In this document: in pieces, positions 9,121 to 16,934 of the stretch
Layout: the number at the start of each line of letters is the position of its first letter
How positions within the stretch are numbered: the stretch's first letter is position 1
Assembly (NCBI RefSeq): GCF_014646055.1
Contig: NZ_BMMS01000024.1
Span: 1-64,000, forward strand
DNA from: Wenjunlia tyrosinilytica
Lineage (GTDB): Bacteria > Actinomycetota > Actinomycetes > Streptomycetales > Streptomycetaceae
Length of the DNA stretch: 64,000 nucleotides
Direction of reading: 5' to 3'
The notes under the pieces: model-generated
The model's input: the letters and a program-made list of their open reading frames with translations, nothing else
Told to the model about the DNA's origin: nothing
The model's database searches: none
Program-made: the position numbers and the translations under genes

Positions 9121-9555
9121 GAGCTCTCCCGCCTGCCCGGCGTACTGCGCGTGGACGCCTCCTCCGGAACCTGGGCCAAGGACCGCACCCAGCCTCCCGG
9201 GCCGCGAAACGCCGCGCCGGCCGCCCCGACACCCAGCGCCCGACCGTCGTCACCACCCTCGAACAGAAGTCGGACGCGACCCAGGACCCCGTGCGGGCGG
9301 TACGGGCGGTACGGCCCCCGGCCGGGACCAGCACCCTCGTCGGCGGCACGGACGCCCGGCTGGACAGCAGCACCGCCATGGAGGTGTCCATCGGCTGCCG
9401 GGTGACGCCGAGCAGGGACGACAGATCGCCGTGGCGGTGCGCGCAGTGCTGGTCCCGGCGGCGATGCGCCTGCTGGGGCGGGCCGCCTGGTACGCGCCGC
9501 AGCCGCCGCGGCGGCTGCGCGGAAAGGTCGCCCTCAGCGAGGCGCAGACCGAGAC
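9121..9555 (+). pseudogene. Degenerate remnant of an MMPL/RND-family membrane transporter
   Basis: Three pieces of MMPL-transporter-like protein appear in order on the plus strand but in three different reading frames. At about 9121-9186 is ELSRLPGVLRVDASSGTWAK. At about 9248-9370 is sequence including PVRAVRAVRPPAGTSTLVGG followed by TDARLDSS. At about 9431-9545 is AVRAVLVPAAMRLLGRAAWY, the typical C-terminal end (RAVLVPAxMxLLGRANWW in the family). The spacing is far shorter than in an intact 700-residue transporter. This is therefore a frameshifted and internally deleted relic. No intact reading frame spans it. Confidence 0.7.
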
Positions 9556-9557
9556 GG

Positions 9558-9591
9558 CGATGCCCCCGCCGACGGATCGGCGGGGGCATCG
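9558..9591. terminator. Strong bidirectional terminator hairpin
   Basis: A perfect 15-base inverted repeat (9558-9572 and 9577-9591) with a 4-base loop. It sits 50 bases beyond the stop of the ABC exporter ATPase gene on the minus strand and at the end of the MMPL relic on the plus strand. There is no T-run, which is usual for Streptomyces terminators. Confidence 0.8.
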
Positions 9592-9640
9592 CACGGCATT
9601 TCCGAGGTCTCCTCGGAGCGGGGGTCTGTTCGGAGCGGGG

Positions 9641-10441
9641 CTACTTCTTCGACTCGGCCTCGTACGCCTTGATCACTTCGTCGGTCGGGCCGTCCATGAC
9701 CAGGACGCCCTTCTCCAGCCACAGCACCCGGTCGCAGGTGTCCCTGATCGACTTGTTGTTGTGGCTGACGAGGAAGACCGTGCCCGCCTCCTTGCGCAGC
9801 TCCCGGATCCGCTCCTCCGAGCGCTTCTGGAACTGCCGGTCACCGGTCGCCAGCGCCTCGTCGATCATCAGCACGTCGTGGCTCTTGGCCGCCGCGATCG
9901 AGAACCGGAGCCGCGCGGCCATACCGGAGGAGTAGGTGCGCATCGGCAGGGAGATGAAGTCGCCCTTGTCGTTGATCCCGGAGAAGTCGACGATCTCCTG
10001 GTACCGCTCGCGGATCTGCTCGGGGCTCATGCCCATCGCCAGACCGCCCAGGATCACATTGCGCTCACCGGTCAGGTCGTTCATCAGCGCCGCGTTGACG
10101 CCGAGCAGGGACGGCTGGCCCTCGGTGTAGACCTTGCCCTTCTCCGGCGGCAGCAGGCCCGCGATGGCGCGCAGCATCGTCGACTTGCCGGAGCCGTTCG
10201 ACCCGATCAGGCCGATCGCCTCGCCCCGGTAGGCGATGAAGCTGACCCCGCGCACCGCGTGGACCTCGCGCACGTTGGGCGAGCCCTGCCGCTTGACCAG
10301 GCGGCTCAGCGCGGCGGTGGCATTGCCCTTGCCGCTGCCCGCACCGTGCACCCGGTAGACGATGTGCAGGTCGTCCACGATGACCGTGGGGACCCTCTCA
10401 CCCTCCTGCTGCGCCGACTTGGCGCTCTTGTCGTCAGCCAC
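9641..10441 (-). CDS. ABC exporter ATP-binding protein (TagH-type, polysaccharide/teichoic acid export)
   Basis: 266 residues from the GTG at 10441, chosen because GAGGAG lies 10 bases upstream. Walker A is GSNGSGKST near residue 80, the ABC signature is YSSGMAARL, and Walker B is VLMIDEAL. The sequence before Walker A (AVRGVSFIAYRGEAIGLIG) and the SLPMRTYSSGM region are typical of the TagH/Wzt/KpsT subfamily, which powers export of lipid-linked cell-surface polymers. The start overlaps the permease stop by 8 bases. There is no C-terminal carbohydrate-binding domain of the Wzt kind, so export is probably independent of chain-terminating modification. Confidence 0.92.
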   Translation of the reverse strand: MADDKSAKSAQQEGERVPTVIVDDLHIVYRVHGAGSGKGNATAALSRLVKRQGSPNVREVHAVRGVSFIAYRGEAIGLIGSNGSGKSTMLRAIAGLLPPEKGKVYTEGQPSLLGVNAALMNDLTGERNVILGGLAMGMSPEQIRERYQEIVDFSGINDKGDFISLPMRTYSSGMAARLRFSIAAAKSHDVLMIDEALATGDRQFQKRSEERIRELRKEAGTVFLVSHNNKSIRDTCDRVLWLEKGVLVMDGPTDEVIKAYEAESKK

Positions 10442-11372
10442 GGCCGTACTGCTCCTCAGCCTTCCAGAAGTACACGAAGCCACCGACACCGGCGAGCAGC
10501 GCCCAGCCGACGGCCAGCGCCCAGACGTGCGGGGGCAGTTGCGAGGCGGTGAAGGTGTCGATGAGGGCGAACCGCATCAGGTCGATGTAGACCGCTGCCG
10601 GGTTCAGCTGGAGCAGCACCCTGACGAAGTCCGGTGCGCCGGAGAGCTTGTCGCTCATGCTGTACATGACCCCGGACATGTACATCCAGGTGCGCAGTAT
10701 GAACGGCATCAGCTGCGCCAGGTCCGTCATATTGCTGCCGAGCCGGGCGAAGACCATCGCCAGCCCGGCGTTGAAGATCGACTGCAGGAGCAGAGCCGGC
10801 ACCGCCAGCAGCCAGGACCACGTCGGCACCTGGCCGAAGCCCAGCACGATGGCCAGCAGCACCCCCATGGAGATCAGCAGCTGCTGGAGCTGCATGAGGG
10901 TGACCGCGATGGGCAGGCTCGCCCTCGGGAAGTGCAGGGCCCGCACCAGTCCGAGGTTGCCGGAGATCGCCCGGACCCCGCTGAGTACCGAGGACTGGGT
11001 GAAGGTGAAGATGAAGACACCCGTCACCAGGAACGGGATGAAGTTCGGCACATTCTTGCTGGTGTTCAGCAGCAGGCCGAAGATCAGGTAGTACACGGCC
11101 GCGTTCAGCAGCGGCGTCATCACCTGCCACAGCTGCCCGAGCCGCGCCTTGGTGAACTGGGCGCTGACCTTGGCGGTCGAGTAGGCGGTGATGAAGTGCC
11201 TGCGCTGCCACAACTGCCCGACATACGCGATCAGGCCCGGCCGGGCACCGCTGACCGCCAGACCGTACTTCTCCGCCAGCTCGGCCGGGGAAAGCCCCCG
11301 GTCCGGCGACTTCACGGGCGGGGCGCTCAGGGCGACCGCACCGTCGTGCGCTGTCTCGCTCACAGTTGACAC
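10434..11372 (-). CDS. ABC-2 type permease (TagG-like polymer exporter)
   Basis: About 312 residues with six hydrophobic segments, an ABC-2 membrane domain. A cytosolic N-terminus contains LSPAELAEKYGL, then come QLWQVMTPLLNAAVYYLIFGLLL, FLVTGVFIFTFT, and a terminal helix ending FVYFWKAEEQYGRG. It forms the membrane half of the exporter with the overlapping ATPase gene. I chose the GTG at 11372 for a TTGAGG ribosome-binding site; ATG at 11378 and a later GTG (VSETAHDG) are alternatives. The position at the end of a glycosyl/polyol-phosphate biosynthesis operon points to export of that product across the cytoplasmic membrane. Confidence 0.9.
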   Translation of the reverse strand: MSTVSETAHDGAVALSAPPVKSPDRGLSPAELAEKYGLAVSGARPGLIAYVGQLWQRRHFITAYSTAKVSAQFTKARLGQLWQVMTPLLNAAVYYLIFGLLLNTSKNVPNFIPFLVTGVFIFTFTQSSVLSGVRAISGNLGLVRALHFPRASLPIAVTLMQLQQLLISMGVLLAIVLGFGQVPTWSWLLAVPALLLQSIFNAGLAMVFARLGSNMTDLAQLMPFILRTWMYMSGVMYSMSDKLSGAPDFVRVLLQLNPAAVYIDLMRFALIDTFTASQLPPHVWALAVGWALLAGVGGFVYFWKAEEQYGRG

Positions 11373-11441
11373 TTTCATCCTCAAGGGGCGAGCCCGGGGA
11401 TCGGTCCCGGGACTCGCTCGATGCTCTCAGGTCCGAGCTTC

Positions 11442-12377
11442 TCAGATGACAGGAGGTCGGCCCAGCCGGGTCAGTCGCCACACGGTACGCCACCTCATCG
11501 GGCGGCGCTCTCCGCACGGCGTCGTCCAGCCTTCCCGGAATCCGCCGAACCACGCCCGAAGCGCCGCCCTCGACGGCTTGCGCAGCAGAGTCAGCAGGAT
11601 CCAGGTGCCCAGATACGCGGGGACGAGCAGCCAGGGCAGGTTGCGGCGGGCCAGCCAGACCCGGTTGCGCGCGACCATCCGGTGGTACACCGCATGCCGG
11701 CTCGGCGCGGTCGCCGGGTGGAAGAGGACCAGGTCGGAGCGGTAGTCGATCGCCCAGCCCCCGTCCAGGGCCCGCCACGCCAGATCGGTCTCCTCATGGG
11801 CGTAGAAGAAGTCCCCCGGCAGGCCGCCGACCTGCTCGAACACGGTGCTGCGCACCGCGTTCGCCCCACCGAGGAAGGTGGTCACCCGCGAGGAGCGCAT
11901 CGGGTCGGAGGCACGCAGCCGGGGGACGTGGCGGCGCTGGGTGGTGCCGGTCTGCGGGTCGGCGATCCGGAAGCTGATGATGCCCAGGTCCGGATCGGCG
12001 GTGAAAGCCTCACGGACCTTGCGGGCGGTGTCGGTGCCGGGCAGCAGGCCGTCGTCGTCGAGGAAGAGGATCGCGTCGACGTCGCCGCCGCCCGGGCCGA
12101 AGGCCTCTATGCCGACATTGCGCCCGGCCGGGATGCCGAGGTTCTCGTCCAGCTCGATGCCGCGTACGCCCGAAGGGAGCTCGGGCAGCGGGGCGCCGTT
12201 GCCGACCACGACGATCTCGATGGGGGCGCCCTCCTGGGCGGCCACCGAGTCCAGCAGGGCGCGCAGCTCCTTGGGGCGGTTGCCCATGGTGAGCACGACG
12301 GCACCCAGCGTCATGGTGTCGGCCGGGGCGGCGGCGCGGACGGGCTCCACGGCCTTGCGGGCCGCTGCCTCGTTCAT
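11442..12377 (-). CDS. Family 2 glycosyltransferase
   Basis: 311 residues from the ATG at 12377, which overlaps the upstream stop by 4 bases. It has a GT-A fold. The nucleotide-binding start is LGAVVLTMGNRPKELRALLD, then IEIVVVGNGAP, the metal-binding acidic cluster ILFLDDDG near residue 125, and the acceptor-site region FYAHEETDLAWRAL (ED-type catalytic motif). The C-terminus has one or two hydrophobic segments (LPWLLVPAYLGTWILLTLL) that probably anchor it to the membrane. It probably adds a sugar to the lipid-linked or polyol-phosphate polymer exported by the neighbouring ABC transporter. Donor and acceptor cannot be read from the sequence. Confidence 0.9.
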   Translation of the reverse strand: MNEAAARKAVEPVRAAAPADTMTLGAVVLTMGNRPKELRALLDSVAAQEGAPIEIVVVGNGAPLPELPSGVRGIELDENLGIPAGRNVGIEAFGPGGGDVDAILFLDDDGLLPGTDTARKVREAFTADPDLGIISFRIADPQTGTTQRRHVPRLRASDPMRSSRVTTFLGGANAVRSTVFEQVGGLPGDFFYAHEETDLAWRALDGGWAIDYRSDLVLFHPATAPSRHAVYHRMVARNRVWLARRNLPWLLVPAYLGTWILLTLLRKPSRAALRAWFGGFREGWTTPCGERRPMRWRTVWRLTRLGRPPVI

Positions 12378-13159
12378 CGCAGCCTGCTCGAGGCGAGGAT
12401 GCTGACCAGGTGGAGCACGGTCTGCAGGACGGCGATGGCGGCCAGGGCGGCCACGGCGATCCGGGTGAACAGCAGATCCCCGTGCACGGCGTCGGCGAGC
12501 CCGGCGACGAGGATGAACAGGGACGCCTCGACACCGCCGACGAGGCGGTGGAACTTCAGCGCGGACGCCAGCTTGCGGGCCAGCGCCATGCCGGAGGAGC
12601 GCGGGGTCGCGGCCGCGTCCTGGGCGGCGGGCAGCCCGCTGCGGGCGCGGGCGACGTCCACCAGGTCCGTCTCGGCCTTGATCAGGATCGCGCCGAGGGC
12701 GGAGACGGTGCCGATGAAGGCCCACTGCCACTGGGTGCTCGACCCGTCCTCGTGGAACAGGTCCGAGGCGCGCAGTCCCGCCCCGACCAGCAGCGCGGCC
12801 TCCGACAGGTAGTGGCCCACCCGGTCGAGGTAGACCCCGGTGATGGAGGTCTGCTTGCGCCAGCGGGCGACCTCGCCGTCCACGCAGTCCAGGAGCAGGT
12901 ACACCTGGATCAGCAGGGCGCCGAGCACGGCCCCGGGCCAGCCGGGGATGAGCAGCGCCACCCCGGCGGCGACGCCGGCGGCGACCATGAGGTGCGTGAG
13001 CTGGTTGGGCGTGACGCGCGCGCCCACCAGGTAGCGGGTTATGCGCAGCGAGACCTCGCGCATGTACATGCGCCCGGCCCAGTGCTCACCACTGCGGCGG
13101 TCCTTCAGCCCGGTCGGGTGGACGACCGGGCGCAGTTCAGCTACTGACGGTTTTGGCAT
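12374..13159 (-). CDS. CDP-alcohol phosphatidyltransferase family protein
   Basis: 261 residues with about six membrane segments. The family signature D(x2)DG(x2)AR(x8)G(x3)D(x3)D is present as DCVDGEVAR, then GVYLDRVGH. The last position is His where most members have the catalytic Asp. The enzyme should transfer a phospho-alcohol from a CDP-activated donor to an acceptor alcohol, or the reverse. It overlaps the dehydrogenase gene by 23 bases upstream and the glycosyltransferase by 4 downstream. Together with the nucleotidyltransferase in the same operon, it suggests that a CDP-activated polyol or inositol is built into a phosphodiester-linked product. Confidence 0.88.
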   Translation of the reverse strand: MPKPSVAELRPVVHPTGLKDRRSGEHWAGRMYMREVSLRITRYLVGARVTPNQLTHLMVAAGVAAGVALLIPGWPGAVLGALLIQVYLLLDCVDGEVARWRKQTSITGVYLDRVGHYLSEAALLVGAGLRASDLFHEDGSSTQWQWAFIGTVSALGAILIKAETDLVDVARARSGLPAAQDAAATPRSSGMALARKLASALKFHRLVGGVEASLFILVAGLADAVHGDLLFTRIAVAALAAIAVLQTVLHLVSILASSRLR

Positions 13160-14198
13160 AGTCGGTGTAGGCGTCCCGAATCGCGAGGTGGTCGAGGTCG
13201 AGGTGCTCCAGGATGGTGAAGCGCCCGGGGCGGGTCTGCGGAGCGAACTCCACGGCCTTGACGAACTCCTCTTCGTCGAAGCCGATCTCGCCCGGCAGCA
13301 CGGGGAGCCCGTGGCGGCGCAGGCACTGCGCCATGAGCACCGACTGCTCGCGGGCCCCGCGCAGGAACATGGCGAACGCCGCCCCGATGCCCACCTGCTC
13401 GCCGTGGAGGGCGGAGCGCTTGGGGTAGAGCAGGTCGAGGGCGTGCGAGATCTCGTGGCAGGCGCCGGACGCGGGGCGGCTGTCGCCCGCGATCGACATG
13501 GAGATGCCGGAGAGCACCAGGCTCTCGGACAGGACGGTCAGGAAGTCGTCGTCCCCGACCCCTCCCGGGTGGCGCAGCACGGACTCCCCCGCGGTGCGGG
13601 CCATCGCGGCGGCCAGACCGTCGATGGGCTCACCGGTCTCGCGGTGGGACAGCTCCCAGTCGGCGATGGCGGACAGGTTCGAGACCGCGTCGCCGACGCC
13701 GGAGCGCACGAACCGCACGGGGGCGTCCCGGATCACGTCGAGGTCGATGACCAGGCCGATGGGCGTCGGCACCCCGTACGAGCCGCGGCCGGCGTCGTTG
13801 TCGAGGATCGAGACCGGAGAGCAGATCCCGTCGTGCGAGAGGTTGGTGGCGACGGCCACTATCGGCAGGCCCACCCGGGCGGCGGCGTACTTGGCCGCGT
13901 CGATGATCTTGCCGCCGCCGAGTCCGACGATCGCGTCGTAGCGCTTGCCGCGCATGGCGTCGGCGAGCTGGACCGCGGAGTCGATGGTGCCGTCGAGGAC
14001 CGGGTACCAGTCCGCGCCGGGCAGCTGCGGGTCGAGCCGTTCGCGCAGGGCAGCGCCGGAGCCTCCGCTGATCGCGACCGCGATCCTGCCGGAGGAGGAG
14101 ATGCGCTGGTCGGCGAGGATGCCGACGAGTTCGTCGAGGGCACCGGCCCGGATGTCGACGACGACGGGCGAGGGGATGAGGCGGGTCAGTACCGGCAT
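13137..14198 (-). CDS. sn-Glycerol-1-phosphate dehydrogenase-like iron/zinc-containing dehydrogenase
   Basis: 353 residues from the ATG at 14198 (MPVLTRLIPSP). NAD(P)-binding glycine-rich region VGLGGGKIIDAAKYAA, the block VATNLSHDGICSPVSI, and metal-site histidines in CHEISHALD and SALHGEQVG match the AraM/EgsA glycerol-1-phosphate dehydrogenase group, related to 3-dehydroquinate synthase-like and iron alcohol dehydrogenases. It would reduce dihydroxyacetone phosphate, or a related ketose phosphate, to a chiral polyol phosphate. It overlaps the cytidylyltransferase-like gene by 13 bases. Context suggests it makes the polyol phosphate that is then CDP-activated. The exact substrate is an inference. 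Confidence 0.85.
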   Translation of the reverse strand: MPVLTRLIPSPVVVDIRAGALDELVGILADQRISSSGRIAVAISGGSGAALRERLDPQLPGADWYPVLDGTIDSAVQLADAMRGKRYDAIVGLGGGKIIDAAKYAAARVGLPIVAVATNLSHDGICSPVSILDNDAGRGSYGVPTPIGLVIDLDVIRDAPVRFVRSGVGDAVSNLSAIADWELSHRETGEPIDGLAAAMARTAGESVLRHPGGVGDDDFLTVLSESLVLSGISMSIAGDSRPASGACHEISHALDLLYPKRSALHGEQVGIGAAFAMFLRGAREQSVLMAQCLRRHGLPVLPGEIGFDEEEFVKAVEFAPQTRPGRFTILEHLDLDHLAIRDAYTDYAKTVSS

Positions 14199-14923
14199 GC
14201 GATCTCCCTGCCGCGGCCGAGGTCGTCGTGGTTGTCGATCTCGACCCACGGCACGTCACCGATCGGGGCGACGTCGATCCGGAAGCCGCGGTTGACGAGC
14301 TCCTGGTAGCCGTCCTCGTAGTACAGGTCCGGGTCGCGCTCGAAAGTGGTCTTGAGCGCGTCGGCGAGGTCGGCGGCGGCGTCGGCCTCGATGAGGGTGA
14401 CGCCGATGTACTCGCCGGTGGCCTCGGCCGGATCCATCAGCTTGGTGATGCGGCGCACGCCCTTGCCGGGGTCGGCGACGACCTTCATCTCCTCGTCCGC
14501 CAGGTTCTTGACCGTGTCGAGGGCGAGCAGCACCTTTCGGCCGCGGCCGCGCTCGGCCAGAAGGGTCTTCTCCACCGAGACGGGGTGGACGGTGTCGCCG
14601 TTGGCGAGGATCACACCCTCGGTGAGGACGTCACGCGCGCACCACAGGGAGTACGCGTTGTTCCACACCTCGGCCTTGTCGTTGTCGATCAGGTGGAGCT
14701 TGACGCCGTACTTCTTCTCCAGCGCCGCCCGGCGCTCGACCACGGCCTCGCCGCGGTAGCCGATGACGACGGCCACGTCGCGCAGCTCCACCTCGGCGAA
14801 GTTGCCGAGCGTCAGGTCCAGGACCGTCTTGTCGCCGTCCACCGGCACAAGGGCCTTGGGGAGCGTGTCGGTGTAGGGGCGCAGACGCCTTCCGGCGCCG
14901 GCCGCCAACACGAGGCCGATCAT
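14186..14923 (-). CDS. Nucleotidyltransferase (CDP-polyol/sugar-phosphate cytidylyltransferase-like)
   Basis: 245 residues from the ATG at 14923. The N-terminal signature LVLAAGAGRRLRPYTDTLPK, with the PKAL lysine, is that of the NTP-transferase family, and ANGDTVHP provides the metal-binding Asp. The closest pattern is the group including inositol-1-phosphate and phosphocholine cytidylyltransferases (YRGEAV, NNAYSLW, ANGD). It would activate a polyol or sugar phosphate with CTP (or another NTP) to feed the CDP-alcohol phosphotransferases on either side. The stop overlaps the dehydrogenase gene and the start overlaps the next gene by 4 bases. Confidence 0.87.
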   Translation of the reverse strand: MIGLVLAAGAGRRLRPYTDTLPKALVPVDGDKTVLDLTLGNFAEVELRDVAVVIGYRGEAVVERRAALEKKYGVKLHLIDNDKAEVWNNAYSLWCARDVLTEGVILANGDTVHPVSVEKTLLAERGRGRKVLLALDTVKNLADEEMKVVADPGKGVRRITKLMDPAEATGEYIGVTLIEADAAADLADALKTTFERDPDLYYEDGYQELVNRGFRIDVAPIGDVPWVEIDNHDDLGRGREIACRY

Positions 14924-16674
14924 GCGGGTTCTCCTGTTTCGTCGTGTACCGCCGGTGCTTCGGAGGACATCCAGAAACGGATGCTCTCCGTCAGCACCAT
15001 CAGAGCCAGGACCCCCGCGAGGGTCGCCAGCACGAGCTTGAGACTGCCGTTGTGCCCGTAGGCCAGAGCTGCCGCCGCGGCGACCACCAGCACCCGCCCC
15101 TCGTGACCGCCCGTCGCCCGGACGAGACCGCGCGGTGGCGCCCCGGTGCCGCCGCGTATGCGGTACACCGTGTCGTAGTGATGGTAGGCGACCGCCGCCA
15201 CCAGACCGAAAGCAGCAGGCAAGGCACTGTTCACCCCCGTGTCCCCCGAACGAGCGGCCAGCACGAGTACCGTCGTGTACTCGGCGGCCCTGAATATGGG
15301 GGGGACGAGCCAGTCGAGGAAGCCACGCAGGGGTATGGAGACGGCGGCACCGGAGGTCAGCGCGTAGACGGCGGCGGCGAGCAGCGGCCACCAGCTTCCG
15401 GCGGGGGCGAGGCAGGCGGTGGCGACGAGGGCGGCGGCACCGGTGAACGCGAGCGCGGGGGCGGCGGCGGGCACACGGCGCGTGGCCCTGGCACCTGCCC
15501 TAGCGACGCCTTCGGCGACAGGGCCGGTGTCGGCCAGTTCGGCCAGCGCGGCGGCGGCCCGGTCGGTACGGGCGGCGCGCCGGGTCACCGAGCGCAGCAG
15601 GCGCCCGGCCGTGGTGTAGCAGCCGGCGAGCGCGCAGCCGATGAGCAGGACGACGAAGACGGTGCGCGGCGTGGTCGCGGCGGTCAGCACCGCGATGAGC
15701 GCCCACCGCTCGCCGATGGGCAGGACCACGACACGGCGGGCCCACACGGTCCAGCCGACGCTGTCGAGGCGGTCGGACAGGGCCGCCGTGGGACTGGTGT
15801 TGGCCACGGCGTCGTGGTTGGCCTCGTTGAACGAGAAGTCCACGACATGCCGCACGGACTGAAGGATCATCGCGCCGAGAGCGAGCGCCCAGACGTCGTC
15901 GCCGCCGCGCGCCGCGCCGAGGGCCAGACCGGCGTAGTAGGCGTACTCCTTGGCCCGGTCGAAGGTGGCGTCGAGCCAGGCGCCGAGCTTGGAGTACCGC
16001 AGCGAGTAGCGGGCGAGTTGGCCGTCGGTGCAGTCGAGGACGAACGAGGCGATCAGCAGGACACCGGCCGCGATGTAGCCGGGGCGGGTGCCGGTGGCGG
16101 CACAAGCGGCGGCGGCCAGGGCCACGAGGAGCGACGCGGTGGTCACCTGATTGGGGGTCAGTCCCCGCCGTGCGCACCAGCGGGCGATGTAGCGCGAGTA
16201 GGGGCTGATGAAGAACGTGGTGAAGAACCCGTCGCGTGACTTGACCGCGCTGCGCAGCCGCACGGCCTCGTCGTCCACGGCGGCCACGGCGCGTTCCGCC
16301 TCGGCGCGGGCCGCCTCGTCGTCGGGGACGGCGGCGACCAGGACGCCGAGTTCGGGACGGTGCACCTGCACGGCGCGGCCCAGGGCCTCGGCGAGCCGGT
16401 CGGGGTCGGTCGTCGACTTGTCGGTGACCGCCTCAAGGAGCGCCTGGCGGGCGGTTGCGTCCACGCCGACCGCGCCGGATACGGCTCCGGCGGGGAAGCG
16501 GGGGTCGGTGAGCGCCAGCCGCAGGGCGTGCGGGTGCCCGACGAAGCGGCGGTCCACGACCGCGACGCGCTCGTGCGCGGGGAGTGCGGCCAGCCGGGCG
16601 GCGAGGTCGTCGCAGCTGTCCGCGTCGACCACGTCGAAGCCGAGCGTGCGCAGGCCGTCACCGAGTGCGGGCAC
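14920..16674 (-). CDS. CDP-alcohol phosphatidyltransferase with N-terminal Rossmann-like and C-terminal DUF5941-type membrane domains
   Basis: At least 584 residues. An N-terminal soluble domain of about 150 residues looks like a degenerate nucleotidyltransferase/sugar-binding fold. A canonical CDP-alcohol signature follows: DCTDGQLARYSLRYSKLG, then WLDATFDRAKE, with all four aspartates. A long C-terminal membrane part holds further hydrophobic helices and YHHYDTVYRIRGG, as in the DUF5941 domain found with these enzymes in Streptomyces. The GTG at 16674 is the first standard start, but it has no ribosome-binding site. A CTG at 16716, in frame, just after a stop and 9 bases downstream of AGGGAG, would add LSTAILTGPPTGAA and may be the true start. 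It is the first gene of the glycopolymer operon. Confidence 0.87.
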   Translation of the reverse strand: MPALGDGLRTLGFDVVDADSCDDLAARLAALPAHERVAVVDRRFVGHPHALRLALTDPRFPAGAVSGAVGVDATARQALLEAVTDKSTTDPDRLAEALGRAVQVHRPELGVLVAAVPDDEAARAEAERAVAAVDDEAVRLRSAVKSRDGFFTTFFISPYSRYIARWCARRGLTPNQVTTASLLVALAAAACAATGTRPGYIAAGVLLIASFVLDCTDGQLARYSLRYSKLGAWLDATFDRAKEYAYYAGLALGAARGGDDVWALALGAMILQSVRHVVDFSFNEANHDAVANTSPTAALSDRLDSVGWTVWARRVVVLPIGERWALIAVLTAATTPRTVFVVLLIGCALAGCYTTAGRLLRSVTRRAARTDRAAAALAELADTGPVAEGVARAGARATRRVPAAAPALAFTGAAALVATACLAPAGSWWPLLAAAVYALTSGAAVSIPLRGFLDWLVPPIFRAAEYTTVLVLAARSGDTGVNSALPAAFGLVAAVAYHHYDTVYRIRGGTGAPPRGLVRATGGHEGRVLVVAAAAALAYGHNGSLKLVLATLAGVLALMVLTESIRFWMSSEAPAVHDETGEPA

Positions 16675-16921
16675 CGCGGCACCCGTCGGCGGACCGGTGA
16701 GGATGGCGGTCGACAGACGAACTCACTCCCTGCGAATCTGCGTGGCTGCTCGTCCCGGAGGCGTTCCGGCGTGGCACGGCCGTGCCCGGCCCCCCGCGGG
16801 CATGACGGAAGAGGCTATCGGATCAGTGCAGCCACCCGGCCCCGGCCCGGTCGAGCGCCATCGGCGGCGGTGCGATCATCATGGCCGAACGCGGCCTCCC
16901 GGACAAACGCCGCCCGGCGGA

Positions 16922-16927
16922 TAAGGT
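16922..16927 (+). promoter_or_regulatory. Candidate -10 element of a leaderless promoter for the epimerase gene
   Basis: TAAGGT lies 7 bases before the ATG at 16935, the spacing expected for a transcript that starts at the initiation codon. No good -35 hexamer is visible at the usual distance, and only a weak ribosome-binding site (GCGGGG) precedes the ATG. This is an inference from spacing only. Confidence 0.35.
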
Positions 16928-16934
16928 GCGGGGC

